A stretch of 64,000 nt of DNA from Eupeodes corollae (taxonomy: Eukaryota > Arthropoda > Insecta > Diptera > Syrphidae). The first letter of the stretch is position 1. Every line of letters begins with the position of its first letter. A program made the position numbers and the translations under genes. This document shows positions 1 to 14,700 of this stretch, piece by piece. The stretch lies in the NCBI RefSeq assembly GCF_945859685.1, contig NC_079147.1, positions 211,733,578 through 211,797,577 on the forward strand. Direction: 5' to 3'. The notes beneath the pieces are model-generated. The model was not told the DNA's origin. It did not search any database and was given only the letters and a program-made list of their open reading frames with translations.

Positions 1-2354
1 TAGAAACATCTTACTTTCCTGTCCAAAGCCGAGTCTTTAAATATTTCGAAACCTTCGTGTTCCGAAAAAATGTTCTTAATTTTAATCAAAACTTTAAGAG
101 CTCACGAATTAAAGGAAAGAAAAAAATAATTTTTTTTGAGTAAAATCGGCAAATTTCTAAAAGTTAGAGTAGCTATTCCGTGATTTTAAATCAAACAAAG
201 ATGTTAAAATCGTGTCAAAAAATCGGCAAGTCATCTGTTAATAGCTAAGTAGATCGCTAAAAATTGTTTTAAAATTTGACTTAATAGTTTGAAATTGTGC
301 GCCAATATCTTTAATATTTTTGCCATGATATTCGAGCCGAAAATCTATGTTTCCCAATGAATATTCACCTGGTTAAGAAGTTCACGGCGGATCGTTTTCA
401 ATTTGACCTTTCAAATTCGACTCGCGTCGTTTTCCTTATTAATAAATTCGCAGTGAAGCGAAAATAGTTCTTCCTATATTCCAGTGATTTGTATTGCCTT
501 CATTTTCCCTATAATCCAGTGATTTGACACATTTTGTTTGACAGCAACAAATGTTATTTTGTTTTGATTGAATTTGTGAAATTTGTGGTGATTTATTCAA
601 TAAGCAATATTAAATTTGAAAAATGGAATTAATAATGGTGTGATATTCAGGACCGACGAGTGCTCCCGTTGCAATGCCCTTATTTTTCTTCATAAACTCG
701 ACGAAAGCCAAAAATATTTGTCGATTTGTTTGCTTGTTTTAATCGTTTCTTGAATGCATTTTAAAATTTTATATTTTATTGTGAGTGGATTATAAGCAAA
801 TTAAAATAAAGCTAACTCACATTTTTATATAATAACAATAAAGAATGAATCCACGAAATCGAATAGTGAATTGTTGGAAAGGATCCAATGCAAGAATTAA
901 ATGAAAGCATCTTATTACATGTGTTCGCCCATAGTCATTGTGCCTGAAGAATCACGTAATGCTGTGCGTATTTTGAGTTTCTGACTTGCATTAACTTCAT
1001 AATAACTCCCTTCAAAAAACAGTTCTGTCGAAGAGAATAAAAAAAACGTACCTTTTATAATTATTTTTCAAAATTAAAAAGTATTTGAGACGTAACAACC
1101 AAAAATTTGTGGTTGATATGAAAATTGATGTGTATCTATTTTTTTGATATCTATAATACCAAGTGTGTCGAAGAATCATTCACAATAATGATAAAATTCA
1201 CAGTTCATCAACAAAGTTGATAGTTTAAAAAAAAAATTGTTATGTATCAAGTATCTAGTTGATAGTTGATAGCCATAATAGGACTATATGACATTTCAAA
1301 TTTGCTTTCGAATTCGTTAATTGGTTGAATTCAAAATGAAAAAGGCGAGAGCGAAAGCAATAATTAAAAAATGGCAAACTCGCTAGAAAAACAATTCGCC
1401 GCAAAGCTCATAATCAGGCCCCTGGTAATCAAATGATTGCCTTCCTCCGATAGGTTTCAACAGCCTAACCTCAAATCTGACTCCAAAATATCTCTGGTAC
1501 GACTCTATGAATCTTATTTTTAATTTACTGTTAAAATATTTATAGTATTTCAAAAAATTTTCGAAAAATATTCAACAGCTGAACTGAACTATTTGTGTAA
1601 CAAAAAAAATGCACCACGATGTGAAAGTAACATAAAGTTTTTCAAAAATTCTGCAAAAATATCAAAATAATGTTGAAAGTCGTTTTCTTTTCAAATTAGA
1701 GCAGATTGTTAAAATCATAGTACAGATTTTATTTCAACACTCCAAAACGTATTTTTCAAAACAACGAAAGCTTTAAATTCAATGTTTCTCAAAACTTCAT
1801 ATAGAGTCAAATGAAGAATCTTTAATTTGGAAAAATTTAGCAAGATATTACAATGATTCAAACTGTAATTAGAAGCCAAAAGTTTGTACTTTGCAAAATC
1901 ATCATACGATTTATTTTTAAGTTATATGATGCATTTTAACCCAGCTTTAAAATCCCAGTTTTTAGTTGCTTTAAGCATTTGCAAGGCGCAATCCTTTTTT
2001 ATTCGAATTCAGGGGAACTTAATCCTTTAAAAAAGTATTTTTCGTTTTGTTCGACAGGCTAAAAAAAAACATTTTCTCAACCAATGATTATCAAAAGGGT
2101 GGTAACACGCCTTACAACAAAGTTAAGAACACGTTTTAATTGCTTGTTGTGTTGTCCTTGCAATTCCATTTAAAGTTAAATCAATTGAATAATAAGACTA
2201 CGACTACTTTCATAAAATGTATAAATTATCCTTACATAGAAACATACCTACATATATTTAGATTTTATTATCGTTTTAATGATGTTCTACTACAATTTTC
2301 TTTTCTCATTGATGTTTTTCTTTTTCTTTTCCCCACTCAATCCTACACACACAG
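1..2354. other. Noncoding, probably intron of the receptor gene
   Basis: No supported gene, RNA or recognisable mobile element is visible. Reading frames are short and AT-driven. Because the first visible receptor exon starts at an acceptor (CACACAG at 2348-2354, after a pyrimidine-rich tract), this stretch is inferred to be the end of an upstream intron. Earlier exons would lie left of the window. Confidence 0.5.
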
Positions 2355-2743
2355 GACTTACAGGGTATTATAAGTTCAACTTTAGCCTCATTGATGCTTC
2401 TGGGTATCTCAACTATAATTGCCATCGCTCTAGTTGTTCATTCACAATTGATACCACGGAAGCTTCAAGTAACAACTAATCTATCGTCTGGTCTTCGCGG
2501 AGCAATCGGCATTAGTTGGCTTTTGCCATTTTTGTTTGCCATTTGTTCGCCATTGATAAGCAATATAATTGGCAAATGGCCAAAACATTGGTGGCTAGAT
2601 GTCGACAGTTCAGCCTTTGTATTGTTTGTCGTTGTTGAGATGCTGTTGATTGTACCCTTTGGATTGTTGCTGTTCATATTAATCAGGAAACTTTTGTGGC
2701 TTTTGCGAAAGCATGGCCAAAAGGGAACAATGCTATGGGAGCG
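2355..2743 (+). CDS. Receptor exon: TM3-TM5
   Basis: The exon encodes three hydrophobic helices: one around STLASLMLLGISTIIAIALV, one around ISWLLPFLFAICSPLI, and one around FVLFVVVEMLLIVPFGLLLF, with KWPKHWWLDVDSS between the last two. It ends with CG before GTAAGG (phase 2). A second acceptor nine bases downstream (TTACAG, 2358-2363) keeps the frame and would drop Asp-Leu-Gln, so the exact start is ambiguous. Confidence 0.72.
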
Positions 2744-5700
2744 GTAAGGATCGTTCTTTTTTGTGTTATTATTATTTTTAACTTGTATCTATGTAGATTT
2801 TATTTTGTGTTCTGAATACAAATTCATTTATGAGTGTTAACTTTTGTTTTAAATTTAATTTTCAGAATAGGACTATTGTATCGCAGTGGGATGATTTTGT
2901 TTCTTAAACTTTCAACGGATTCTTTATTTATTGCTTATCTCAATACAAAGGAAAACACAATTTTGAGTTATATCCTTGGAATATCGTGTACGTTACTGGT
3001 AAGTTTAAAAGAAAATATTTTTAAAAATCATTTAGTTTTTTGTGGTCAAGAATAATTAATTAAAATATAAAGTAAAGTGTCGGGAAGATGGTTAGATAGT
3101 TTCACGACATTTGTAACCATAGATAAATATAAAGGAGTTTAAAACAGTTTTACAATTATCTAGCTCGGTTCTTAGCTAGATGTCTATTGTTGCGAATTTT
3201 AGGTTGGGTGTGTTTTTCTCACAAATCAAACCAAAGTTACTTTTGTCATAATCTATGCTTCTGCACTTAAGTCAGAACAGAGATAAAGGAATTTTTAAAT
3301 CACGACGTTTTGTTGCCTGAGAAAAGGCGTGATTACAGAATTAGTTTTATTTTACCCTCATTAATTGCTAATTCCAATCTCCCGCCTTATAAAAGCCCAA
3401 TTGAAATCGCTTCAAGTTTTATCAATATCTTCACATGATAGCGCCTCACCTGGTTTAAAACCAAAAAGGTTCGAAACAGTTGTTTTTAACCTATATAAAA
3501 CGGCGCGAATTCTCCATAGCCATACTGCAGAAACAAACGAGTTCAGCAGGGATACCAAAAAATATAGAAAACTAGAAATGGCTATACAATTCGTACCATG
3601 TAAAGTGTAGATGCTGTCATACTCGTATGCAGTCTTTTAATCGATGAAAAGTTATGGTGAGTGTCTATTTGATCTTCTTGAGATTTTTCCAGAATCTGCC
3701 GTAATATAAATATTTGACCGACTGTGGACTTTTCTGGTCTAAAGTTGAACTAGTGAGGAAATATGCCTATTTGAGAAATCAAAAAATATTATAATTATAA
3801 TAATTTTAGTTTGACATACTAATGTTATTTATTTAACTATTTTTTTTTTTTTAATTTTCCAATATGCATATGGTTGTTGATGAGAAAGTTTATACATTAA
3901 AATATTACGGAGGAGAAGATTTTGTAAATCATGTTGTGGAGACTGATTCTTCAACAGTTGGTGCAGTTGAGAGATTCCTTTTATCAGTGTCAGGCCAACA
4001 CTACTGTGGTTCCATTCGTCCAGCCTTGTTGGTGCTTCGCAACTAACTTTTTATATGTGGTTTGGATGTCACTTTGATGCACAATCCCCAGCGTGGAGGA
4101 CCAAGTCCTTCATTTAAACTTCTAGGGCTAGAGCTAGAGAATAAGTAGTTCACTAAGCAGTTCAACCTGACCGGAATTGTAGACGACACCATTAATTCAA
4201 TCTAGGAAATTCCAAAAACATCTCTTCATTCCCTCTTTTTTTTTTTGCTATCCCCAATAACCTCACATTGAGGTTGAAACCTTATTTCTAGTTGAGTTGC
4301 CCGATGTTCATCGTGGAGGGAAGGGATTTGAAATTCTCCTATGCTTAATACATTGCTTTATTTATACGTATTGTTTCCTTAAAGTTCAGCAAATTAAAGT
4401 CACTGGTTTTTGGGTAAGGTTTTGTGTGATTAAACTTATGGTTTGTATGGGTTGTCTTGTTCTAGCCATTTAGAGGCTTTGATTAAGGCCAATAAGTTAC
4501 TTCCTTTGATTACTGAAGAAGTGTCTTAGTCAATAGTTGTGCTTTTCAATATTGTCTTCTCCAAAATTTAAAATATTTCCACAACAACTTCTCAAGCCAT
4601 CAATAAAGTCGACAACTCTTCCATTTCCCTCACAATTTTGCCTATTGCATACGTATTTGGTCGATTACGACGCCTTTAGTGATTGCCATCATTATTTTTG
4701 AAGTAATTTTAAATTAATTTTTAGAGTAATAGCTCAACATTGTAATTAGATAACGTCAGCTGATATCATGACACTTAAAATGACAGCTAAGTCCGACAGG
4801 TGTCAAACTACACTGCTATCAACCTAAAACCATGAAATAAATAACCTTTCACTGTTAAGACTTTAGCAGCCACTAAGCCCTTTGATATTTTATTCATCAG
4901 AAACATTATTTTTTAATTTTAAATTTTATATTGAGTCTAATTAAATAACGATTATGCGTAGTGAAATTTTTAAGCATGAATATTTGAGTAAATAAAACTC
5001 GAAACTAAATTTGGCTCAAAGAACAAAGAGTGCACCAAATACAACTGGAAAGGGTGTGAATATTTTCATATAAATAAGAGGACTAGTTTCATTTCCCTTT
5101 TGAATGCATTATGCCTTAAACCAAAAAGTCAGTCCACGGCTCATAATAAAAGATCAGGAAAATCCCAAAGCTTAAGAATAAATTATTTTAAATGTTTATT
5201 ACTTGTGTCAGACAAAAAGACAATTATTTAAAGATGTTATAATCAATTGAATTGACAAACCGAAGCATACGGGTAAATAGGATATCTTCTTTTCGTCAAG
5301 ATAATGTTCTTTTCTTTTATTTGTCTATAAAGGGTGATTTTTTAGATATTTTTTTTGGCAGCACTGGTTTTAACAGACGCACGTTTCGTGTTTTGTTTCA
5401 CTGTCAAACATCTTTAGTTTGGTCTATAATTTAACCATGAATCGTCTTACAAACGAACAACGCTTGACAATTATTGAATTTTATTATCAAAATACGTGCT
5501 CTGTTAGGAAAGTTCATCGCGCGCTTCTTCCATTTTGGAGTGAATATCAACCACAAGCATTGCAAGAGCTACCAATGCATCCAGAAAAAGTCACAGTTTG
5601 GTGCGGTTTATGGGCTGGTGGCATCATTGGACCGTAATTCTTCAAAGATGATGAATCGTATGTAACTGTGAATGATGAGCGCAACGTCAGCTGATATCCA

Positions 5701-8700
5701 ATTTTGTTTGCCCAAAATGCAAGAGCTTGACTTACATGAAATATGGTTTCAACAAGACGCTGCCACATGCCATACAGCACAGGCGAGTTGGGTGAACATT
5801 TTATTTCACGTTCGAGACCGGTCAATTGGTTGTCTAGATTGTGCGATTAACCGCCTTCAGACTATTTTTTGTGGGACTATATTAAAGCTCATGTCTATAC
5901 AGACAAACCCCCTAAACTGACGGATTGGATGACAACATTGAAGCATTACTCGTTAGATACCGGCCGAAATATTGGAAAGGGTATGCCAAAATTGATCATT
6001 TGGGGCGCAGTCGAGGTCAATATTTGCATGAAATAGTCTTTAAATATTTAATTGTATGGACCGTACTATCGATTCAAACAAAGATCTCCAGCATTTTTCT
6101 GAATTCGTTAAAAATCTCCGAAATATTTGTAGCAAACAGATGCTTCTAGGTAACAGGTGTCATCGTTTTTGTGTCTCATTATTTTTTCAGAACTTTTCAA
6201 TTTTGAATCATTGAATTTTTTAAATTGACATCTTTAAAATTTGTATCAAATTTGTTTGTTCTTCTTTCAGGGATTCTCTGTACTTTTCTGCTTTGTTATA
6301 AAAGCCGAACAAAGTCTTCGTTCGTCGGCGATGCCCAGTCCTTCGAGCAAGACAAGCGTCAATCTCCAAGGCAACTACTGTTCAGGCTCAATAAATAGTC
6401 CACTTAGTTGTAAGTTAATCTCTCGCTACTTTTACAATGGTATCCGTTGTTCTCAACTTTTGTCTTATTTTTTTTTGTTTTTCTTAGTTTATACAAATTA
6501 CGAGAAAGAAAAAGACAATGAAAGTGGTGCATCACTGCAGCATTCACCGCCAGATGCATCGGTGACCCAACTGCCACTTACAACTATTTCGACTGCACCG
6601 TCAAGATGCCAAATGGTAGCCGGATTGCGGCCAGCTAAGACCGTCGAAACATTCCTCGGCATGGTGGTGGTGCGACCTGGTGAGGAAGGTAGCGGTGGAG
6701 GCGGCAGTGGAGTTGGTGGTGGTGGTGGTTGCCTATCCCTGGGAGGCTACAGTGATAAAAAGACTAAGCTACACGAAGTAGAACAATACCATCATACGAC
6801 GACGACGTCGCTGACAAATGTCGCCAAACGGGATGCCATCAGTGATATAAAAGGCGGTGATGATGTCAGCAACAAAAGCCTCAGTAGCACTGACAGTAAT
6901 ACAAAATCACGTTGCTGTAATATACTCCTGGGTGTGAGTGGTGGAGGTGGTGGTGGCAATTACTCGGGTAGCGGTGGCAATGGTTGTAAAACAGAAAATT
7001 CTGAAAGCGAAACATTTTCCTGGCAGCGAAGGCCACACCATGAAGTCACAACCTGGGATTTGTATAATGCATACACGCCGACTGGCGCATCAGCATCAGC
7101 AGCCAAGATGGGACGTCCCCATCAATACCAGCATCATCATCAGCACCAGCACCATCATGGGATGAGTAGTTTGCACCACGTAGAGCAAATCAAAGACTGT
7201 GCCCGGCCAGAAAGTCCTAACTTCGTCGCTGTGAAGACTTTAGACATCCTGCAAGGTGTTTCACCAGGTATGTACAATCAAATGTATATATATATTTGTA
7301 TGAATATGTGACTCTGGCTTATTCAGATCCTATTTCTTGTTTTAACCAACAACAAAACAGCCAGCAGCATGTCATAAGTAGGTCATTGTCAGTACACGTC
7401 GTTGATTATTACATTTTTATTAAGTCGGTTTTTGTGTGCTTCATCGCCTTACTTTCTGGCTTTGCTCCCATTTTGTTACCGAATTCTGATCCTTTCGTAG
7501 CTTTCGTGCCTTATTTGAGGGCGCTGAAGGAGCTTGTCATTATATTTTCAGCTTTAAGTTGAACTAGAAAATTTAAGAGCAGAAAATATGGAATATTTTG
7601 AGTGTACATATTACGTTCTGTTGTTTTAACTGAAAAGAGGGACGATGGTCTTTAATAAAACAAAACTAAATCTTTTCAAAGCATCTAATGGTGAATTTTT
7701 AACCTACGATTTTTCACTCATCGAAAATAAAAGAACGCCTTAAATCTGTAATTAATTTTTCATTCAGCTGTGTTTTGAACTCATCCTCATCATTCTCTCA
7801 ATTTTTATTTTCTTTTTCCCGAATTCGTGAATACAATTTTTGCTTCAAAACAAAAACAAACTTAAAAAAAACACCCCCTATTTAGCTGTGCAGAATTAAA
7901 TAAAAGCAGATTAACCCCATTTACTCATTAAATGAAGGAGAAAATCATTCGCAGCTCTTTCTTCGTGGATTAATTTTATAAATTACAGAACCCCTAGAAA
8001 ATTAAATGAATGCAATGTGCGGTATTTGGAACAAAGATCCTATCTATAACCCTTATAGTCATGGTAAGGAGAGTTACACTTTTAATTTAGTTTAATTTTT
8101 TTAAATTTGTTTTTTGACACATAAACGTCAAACTTATCATTCTCTTTGATTCGGCAAGTTTCTTATCAGAAGGTTTAGATTTGGCTAAGTACTAGATACA
8201 CAGAATTCGGTAATATTTTATAAATAAGTATAATTGGCGAAACAAAAAAACATTTAGTCCGACAGTTTGAAATACGTGTACAATTGATTAAATTTCTCAT
8301 GTTTATTTTGGAATGTTAAATTGACTCGAGACAGAAGCTACAAAGAGTCAATATTTCAATTTATTAAAAACATAATAAAAACAAATTATAATTCAAAATG
8401 TCTGCTCTCAAGATTTGGCATATTAATATGTTTGAATCTGTGTTGATAAGGTGGAAGGTCCATCATCCTAACCTCCAAAGCGCAGATCATTTACAGATGG
8501 TACAAATTTTGTAAATAAAAGAAAAAGCATAGGTCCTAAATGGCAACCTTGTGGAATTCCAAATTTAATACTTTAATTAATTTATTCACAACCATTGAAA
8601 TTATTGAAAATAATCTTCAAAATCGTAACACCTACGGCATAGATGATGTACAACACAGACATTTAAACGTTTGTAAATAAAATAAAAAGAATTAGTCCTA

Positions 8701-11700
8701 AATGACTACCTTGTGGAATTCCAGAGTTAACTCTGAATTTATTTCATTTGCAACTATTGAAAAGTACTGTGTATGATTTATAGATGAAATAAGATTACAT
8801 CCATTTTACAAACTATTCGCTTAAACAAAGCTTGCTTATTTTAAGAAGCAAAACTGGTGCCCATGTTCGGGTTTCCACTTATTGTGTATACACTTTGCCA
8901 AAGTGAATTTGAGTGTCCCACAATTCGTTATTGTGAATTAGATTTTTGAACATGCAAATGTTCTGTATTTCGGTTTATTCCATTTTTTGAACTCATTCAA
9001 ATCTTATTTTTGTATTTCTATGAATTGATCTTTGATAGCTCTTTCTGCTAAGAATCGGAGGGTTGCATCAAGTTTTTGAATTGAAGGAATCGATAAAGGT
9101 ATTAAAAAGGTTCTATTTTCCTTAGAACATATAAAAAACGTCTTTACTTAATCTAAAATTACAATGAAAGCTAAAAAGAGAAAATCAAGAATTTACTTTC
9201 TTTATCAGAAAAATTCCACATAATTTTCACACACTTACATTGTCTCAGGTAAATCCAATATATTTGAAAATTCGTCTTCTTATCTTTTCTCTTGAATTCC
9301 GCTTCATTTTTGCACTTAAAATTGCTGATAATATTGCATCCATCTTCAAAACAGCAAACATTTTATCCTTTTTTATTTTATTTTATCCTTCAGTTCTGAC
9401 AGTTCGAAGCAATTTCGAAGTTTTTGAAATCGATCGAATTGAAGAACATGCAATTTCATTTCACTTGAAATTGTAAAGTCATTTCAATTCGCTTTCGATC
9501 GAAATTCGGAACATGGGCGTGGATTTTGGGAGTTTTTCAAACGCCTTACTAAAATTAGTAAAAATACAGTCTAATTGTTTTTCTTTTAAATGAGAATGTA
9601 AACTTTTCTTTTATAAACGGGTAATTATTTTTGTATGTAAGTGGTTACAAAGGAACTTTTTCAAATAGACGGAAACATGCAAGAAGATATTAAAAAATTA
9701 AAATTATTGGACAGAGAAAAAATAAATTTAAGTTTTGGGCTATTACGGCAGTTATATTACAGGTTGAAATATCACAGCCTAAGGTTTTACAGCTTAAATT
9801 ATCACAGTTGTAATAATCACGATTAGGAATTACATCTGCGTTCGCTTAAAGTGCAACAAAGGGCGATTTTTTAAAAGCTATAGGAAAGTTTTTCAAAAAA
9901 AAAGCACATACAATTCAGAAAAATGCATGAAATCTTTATTTGAATCGATAGTACGGTCCATATAATTTAATGTTTGCAGATTATTTCATGCAAATGTCCA
10001 CCTTGACTGCGTCTCAAATGGTCCATCCGCTTAGTCCAATTTTAGCATACTCTGAGCGTGCTGTGTGGCATGTGGCACCGTCTTGTTGAAACCATATTTC
10101 ATGTAAGTCAAGCTCTTGCATTTGGGGAAAAAAAAAGTTTGATATCATCTCACGGCAGCGCTCACCATTAACAATTACGTTACGATTTGCATCATCTTCC
10201 AAGAAGTACGGTCCAATGATGCCACCAGTCCATAAACCGCACCAAACTGTGATTTTACTTTTTGTGGATGCATTGGTAGCTCTTGCGATGCTTCTGGCTA
10301 ATATTCACTCCAAAATCAATAATTCTGCCCATCTATATACCCGATGAGCTTCGTCACTGAACACAATTTTTCGGCAAGAAAGTGGAAATTCGGCCAACTT
10401 TCCAAGAGCTCATTCACCAAAAATTTTAGGTTGCAGTTAGTCGTTTGGCTTCAATTCTTGCACCAGCTGTATTTTGAAAGAAATCACACCTAAATCCCTC
10501 TGCAACATTTTTCACGTTGTTGAGTAACACAGACCCAATTGCTGCGAAATTTGGTTCGAAATTTAGTCTTAATAGCCCGATTAGCCACTTTAGTGAATCG
10601 TTCAAACTGACCATAAAATGGAAGAAGCGCGTGATGTGATGAACTTTCTGAACAGAGCACGCATTTTGATAATAAAATTCAATAATTTGCAAGCGTTGTT
10701 CGTTTGTAAGACGATTCATGGTTAAATTATACACCAAACTGAAGATATTTGGCAGTGAAACGAAACGTGCGTCAGCTGTTAACACCAAAAAGATAGTAGC
10801 TAAAAAATCACCCTCTTACAGAGCGGAGAGTTTGCAGATGTTACTAAAGTTGGCTTGTGTTAACTTAACTTTGAAATCCTTAAGACTTAATTATACCTAT
10901 TAATTGTGGCTTTTCTTCAACACTACGAGCTACACCGTTATTATTCTCAGTTGTTTTTGAGTAACGTACATAAATTAAATTCTTCATGTCATTAGTTTTT
11001 TTTTTCATTAAAATGTGAAAATGTGAGAGTTTTAAAAATGAAAGCTGCCCAGTGAAATGCAGAAGTGTGCAAAACAAATGGAAACATCCGTTAAAATAAA
11101 AACACTTGTGAATCTTTAAAATGTCAGTAGTTTTTCCAGAGTGTAGGTACCGTTCTTATTTACAAGGTTTCTTGACCCAATATTTAACTTGAACGGACAT
11201 TGTAAATTTATGTTTTTTTGGAAGATGAAATGTTAACAGTCGAACTGTTTGTTCCGAACACAGCTCTATGTAGCTCATATTATATGGAATCTCGATTTAT
11301 TCGAGAAAATATGCGTCAAGACAAAGTGCAATGGTCATCTTCTGATGAGCCCAACCATTGCACCGGGGCGAAACGCATATTTGAACACTATGCTGGTTCA
11401 TTTTTATTTTTATTATCATTTAATGATTTTAAAAATAAAAATATTATTTTCATATTTATTATGTTTTTTTTTCTTGCAACAATATCTCCTTAAACTATTT
11501 GAACCCTTTAAAACTCTCCAGAATCACATGGTATCTCCAGCCACAAATAAAAAATGGAGAAACGATTGAATTCAACGAAGTAAAATAAATAACCAAAAAA
11601 GAATTACAGGTTACGTTGGTGTATGAGTTGAACTCGATAATCGGCAATAGACTTTCTATATAAATCTATATGAGTGCATACCTTACCTCCCTCCCCAGGT

Positions 11701-14700
11701 GGTTAAAGGTAGCACATAAGATTCACACGGATGCTGACACCTGGAAAATTGGAACTTGATTGTAAAAGTGAAAAAATCGATTTTATATTCCCTCTTCTCA
11801 AAAATGGTTAAGACTGATAAATTCTTTTCATGGTTTAAAGTTTCACAACCCACAGGTATTTTCTTTACGAATGATTATTTTCTCTTTTCTTTTATTGAAT
11901 ACAAAATGAAGAATGGGTAAAAATTTTCAATGAAAGTTGTTTATAAAAATAACTTAAAAGGAAAAAAAACATCACAATAATAATAATTTCAACATCAACA
12001 TATCTCATACCTATATCATAAAACATAAGAACCCTTTTGTTATGTTAAGTTTAATAACAAACAAGAAACAGTTATTATTTTTTAAAGAAAATATCAAAAA
12101 CATAAAGTATTGTATTCACCAACCTAACCTACAGCCAAAAATACACGTGTGACACATTCTTCTTTATAACTTTTCTTTTGATATACAAAAAGTTTTGAAA
12201 AGATATAAGATATTTGCTTCTACCCTACATCATCAGGTTTATAGAAAACTTATCTGATGCTAAGCTGTATTGCTTCATTACTTTCGACTTTTGAAATTTA
12301 TAATGAGGAGAACTGCTGCTGCTGCTGCTTATGCTGCTCCTGGTGTTTTCAATTTAACTTTTCGAATAAGTGATGCCACTTTAATGAACATTCGTTCTAT
12401 TTTTGCAATACTATATTGCATATAGTTATGATATTAGATCATTTAATCTTCAAAAGTTAAAGATTTTAAAGAAAGATGACAACGATTTAAAATAAGATAA
12501 GTAGTTTTCAACAATGCAATTTTTAAGTGAATTCCTGAATTTTTTGTAAAGTGACAGAAAGTCAAAGAAAGAGAGTTAATTTCGTTAATGGATGTAAAAT
12601 CAAAATCGAACAACGAGTTAAAAGTTATTAAACAATACTACAAAAATGGTGATGGTAACGAAGCTTTTTGCGAGATATTAGATAACACAGATCAAAAGTC
12701 AGCTTGTGTCTGAAATGTGACTATGAAATTTTAATAGGTTTATTAATACTCATTTGATGAAAAATATCTTTAAGAGAAAAGTTTGCAGGAGGGAATTTTT
12801 CAATACAATTCTTTGCCTGAAGAAAAAAATTCGATAACCGTGGTCAAGTTTTTTTAGCCATCTCAATACTACGATGTTTAAGAAAGAAATCGAACAGATT
12901 CGAAGAATAAGTAAGAAAATCAACGAATTCGTCACGTTTTGTACGGGACTTTATAGTCTAAGAGCTAAGGGTTTATTTTTGACCTGAAAGGAAACCAGTT
13001 AATGTTAAAGTTGTAGGTAGTCTTAGTAAGTTTAATAGAAATGTGCTTTTGAGAGTACGTAGTTGCCGCGTTTCTGAGGATAAGTACATCAAAAGTATAA
13101 CTTTTTCAAAAATTGAAATAGAGGAGAAACCACCATATTGACGCTTATTTCAAATATGCTCTCGACTGACGTGTTTTTGCCCGCATTTTCCCGCCATATG
13201 TCGCCGAAAATGCTTTTATTTTGGCGTTGTTGGACATTTGGAAAAACTCTTGAGATTGCTTGCATTCAAAAGCTCTTGACTTCCTCACTTCAAATAGGCA
13301 AAGATATACGCGATTAAACAAGCAACTGAACAGCTTGGGAGAGCGATATTAACTCCAAAAAAATAAAAAAAAATAGAATGGTTCAAAATTCCTAACAAAC
13401 GTCATTTAATTAGTATTTTGAGAGACTGAATATTAACCATACGTTCAAAAAGTACCCGAAATTTTATTTAAAAAAAAAATATTTATTTATTCTTTTACAT
13501 TAATGTGGTCCCTTCAAAGTAGCCCTATACTACATTTATGCCCGCGCTTTTTCCAATCTTCGAAGCACTCTTGATATTCACTTTTTGATTTGTCCTTGTG
13601 CATTCTCAGCTATTCGGCCTTTATTTTTTTCAATCGAGGAAAAACAGGAAAAAGTCACACGGAGCCATATCGGTTGATATGGTAGTTGGGGCATGACTAC
13701 GGTATTGTTTTGGCCAAACATTTACGAACAAACAACGAGGAGTGAGCAGGTGCGTTATCGTGGTGCAAACATTTGAAAAAATGTTATGGCATGAGGTATT
13801 TGACATGCCAACTTCATCAGCAACTTCTCTTATTGTGATTCGGCGATCATTCATAAACATTTTTTCTACTTTTTTCACATTTTCGTTGATTATTTACGTG
13901 CTTGGTGGACCGGAGCGTTCGTCATCTTCAACGTGTTCGCGGCCATCTTGGAAACGCTTATGCCACTCGTAAACACTTGTTTGTTCATAGTATACTCACC
14001 AGTCTTTTTGTAACATTTCACACACTGACTTTATTTCATTTAAAACGAAAAATGTAATACACATTCTTTGACTTCAATTCTTCTTTTGTTTAAATAAGGA
14101 AAAATCTTAGAGCCCACAAAAAGAACACGTCGAACCTTAGCAACTTCCACAGATAAAGTAAACAGTAAATATAGCTGAAAATTGGCATGTACGACATATT
14201 TCAAAACAATACAAAAATTGACCTTCGGACTCTCCAGCCCCCGAAATTTAAAATTTCCGGGTACTTTTTAAATACACCTCACCTTATCATCATACAGTAT
14301 AGTATCGTACAGAAATTTGACCATACAGTATTTTAAAATACAGCATTTTGATCCGCTCCCTTTAACTAAACCAAACCATCGAATATCGCGATAAAAGTCC
14401 TGATTGCCTTATAGTATTTTATTAAGTGTATAGTAAAGGTAATTTCTTAAAATATATGCAATTTAAAAAGCGTTTCACTCATAAATATGAAATTGTAACT
14501 TAAAGACGTTTAAATTCAACCACATACTATCGCGATTTAAGTCGCTATTATTTATGTTATCAGTTAATATGTAAAAGTAAAGTCTTGAAATCTATGTCAA
14601 TACAAAGGATTTAAGAAAACCGTATTAAAAAAGGTTTTAGACTATCATTTTTGAGTGTACTGAATAGAACATTGCCATCATTATCGACCGACACCATTTC

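Noticed and set aside
3864..4046. 60-codon frame after a T-rich tract, resembling an extra exon of the receptor
   Set aside because: It lies in the intron 2999-6270. The flanking exons already join in phase 0 through the last helix, and no donor with fitting phase was found.
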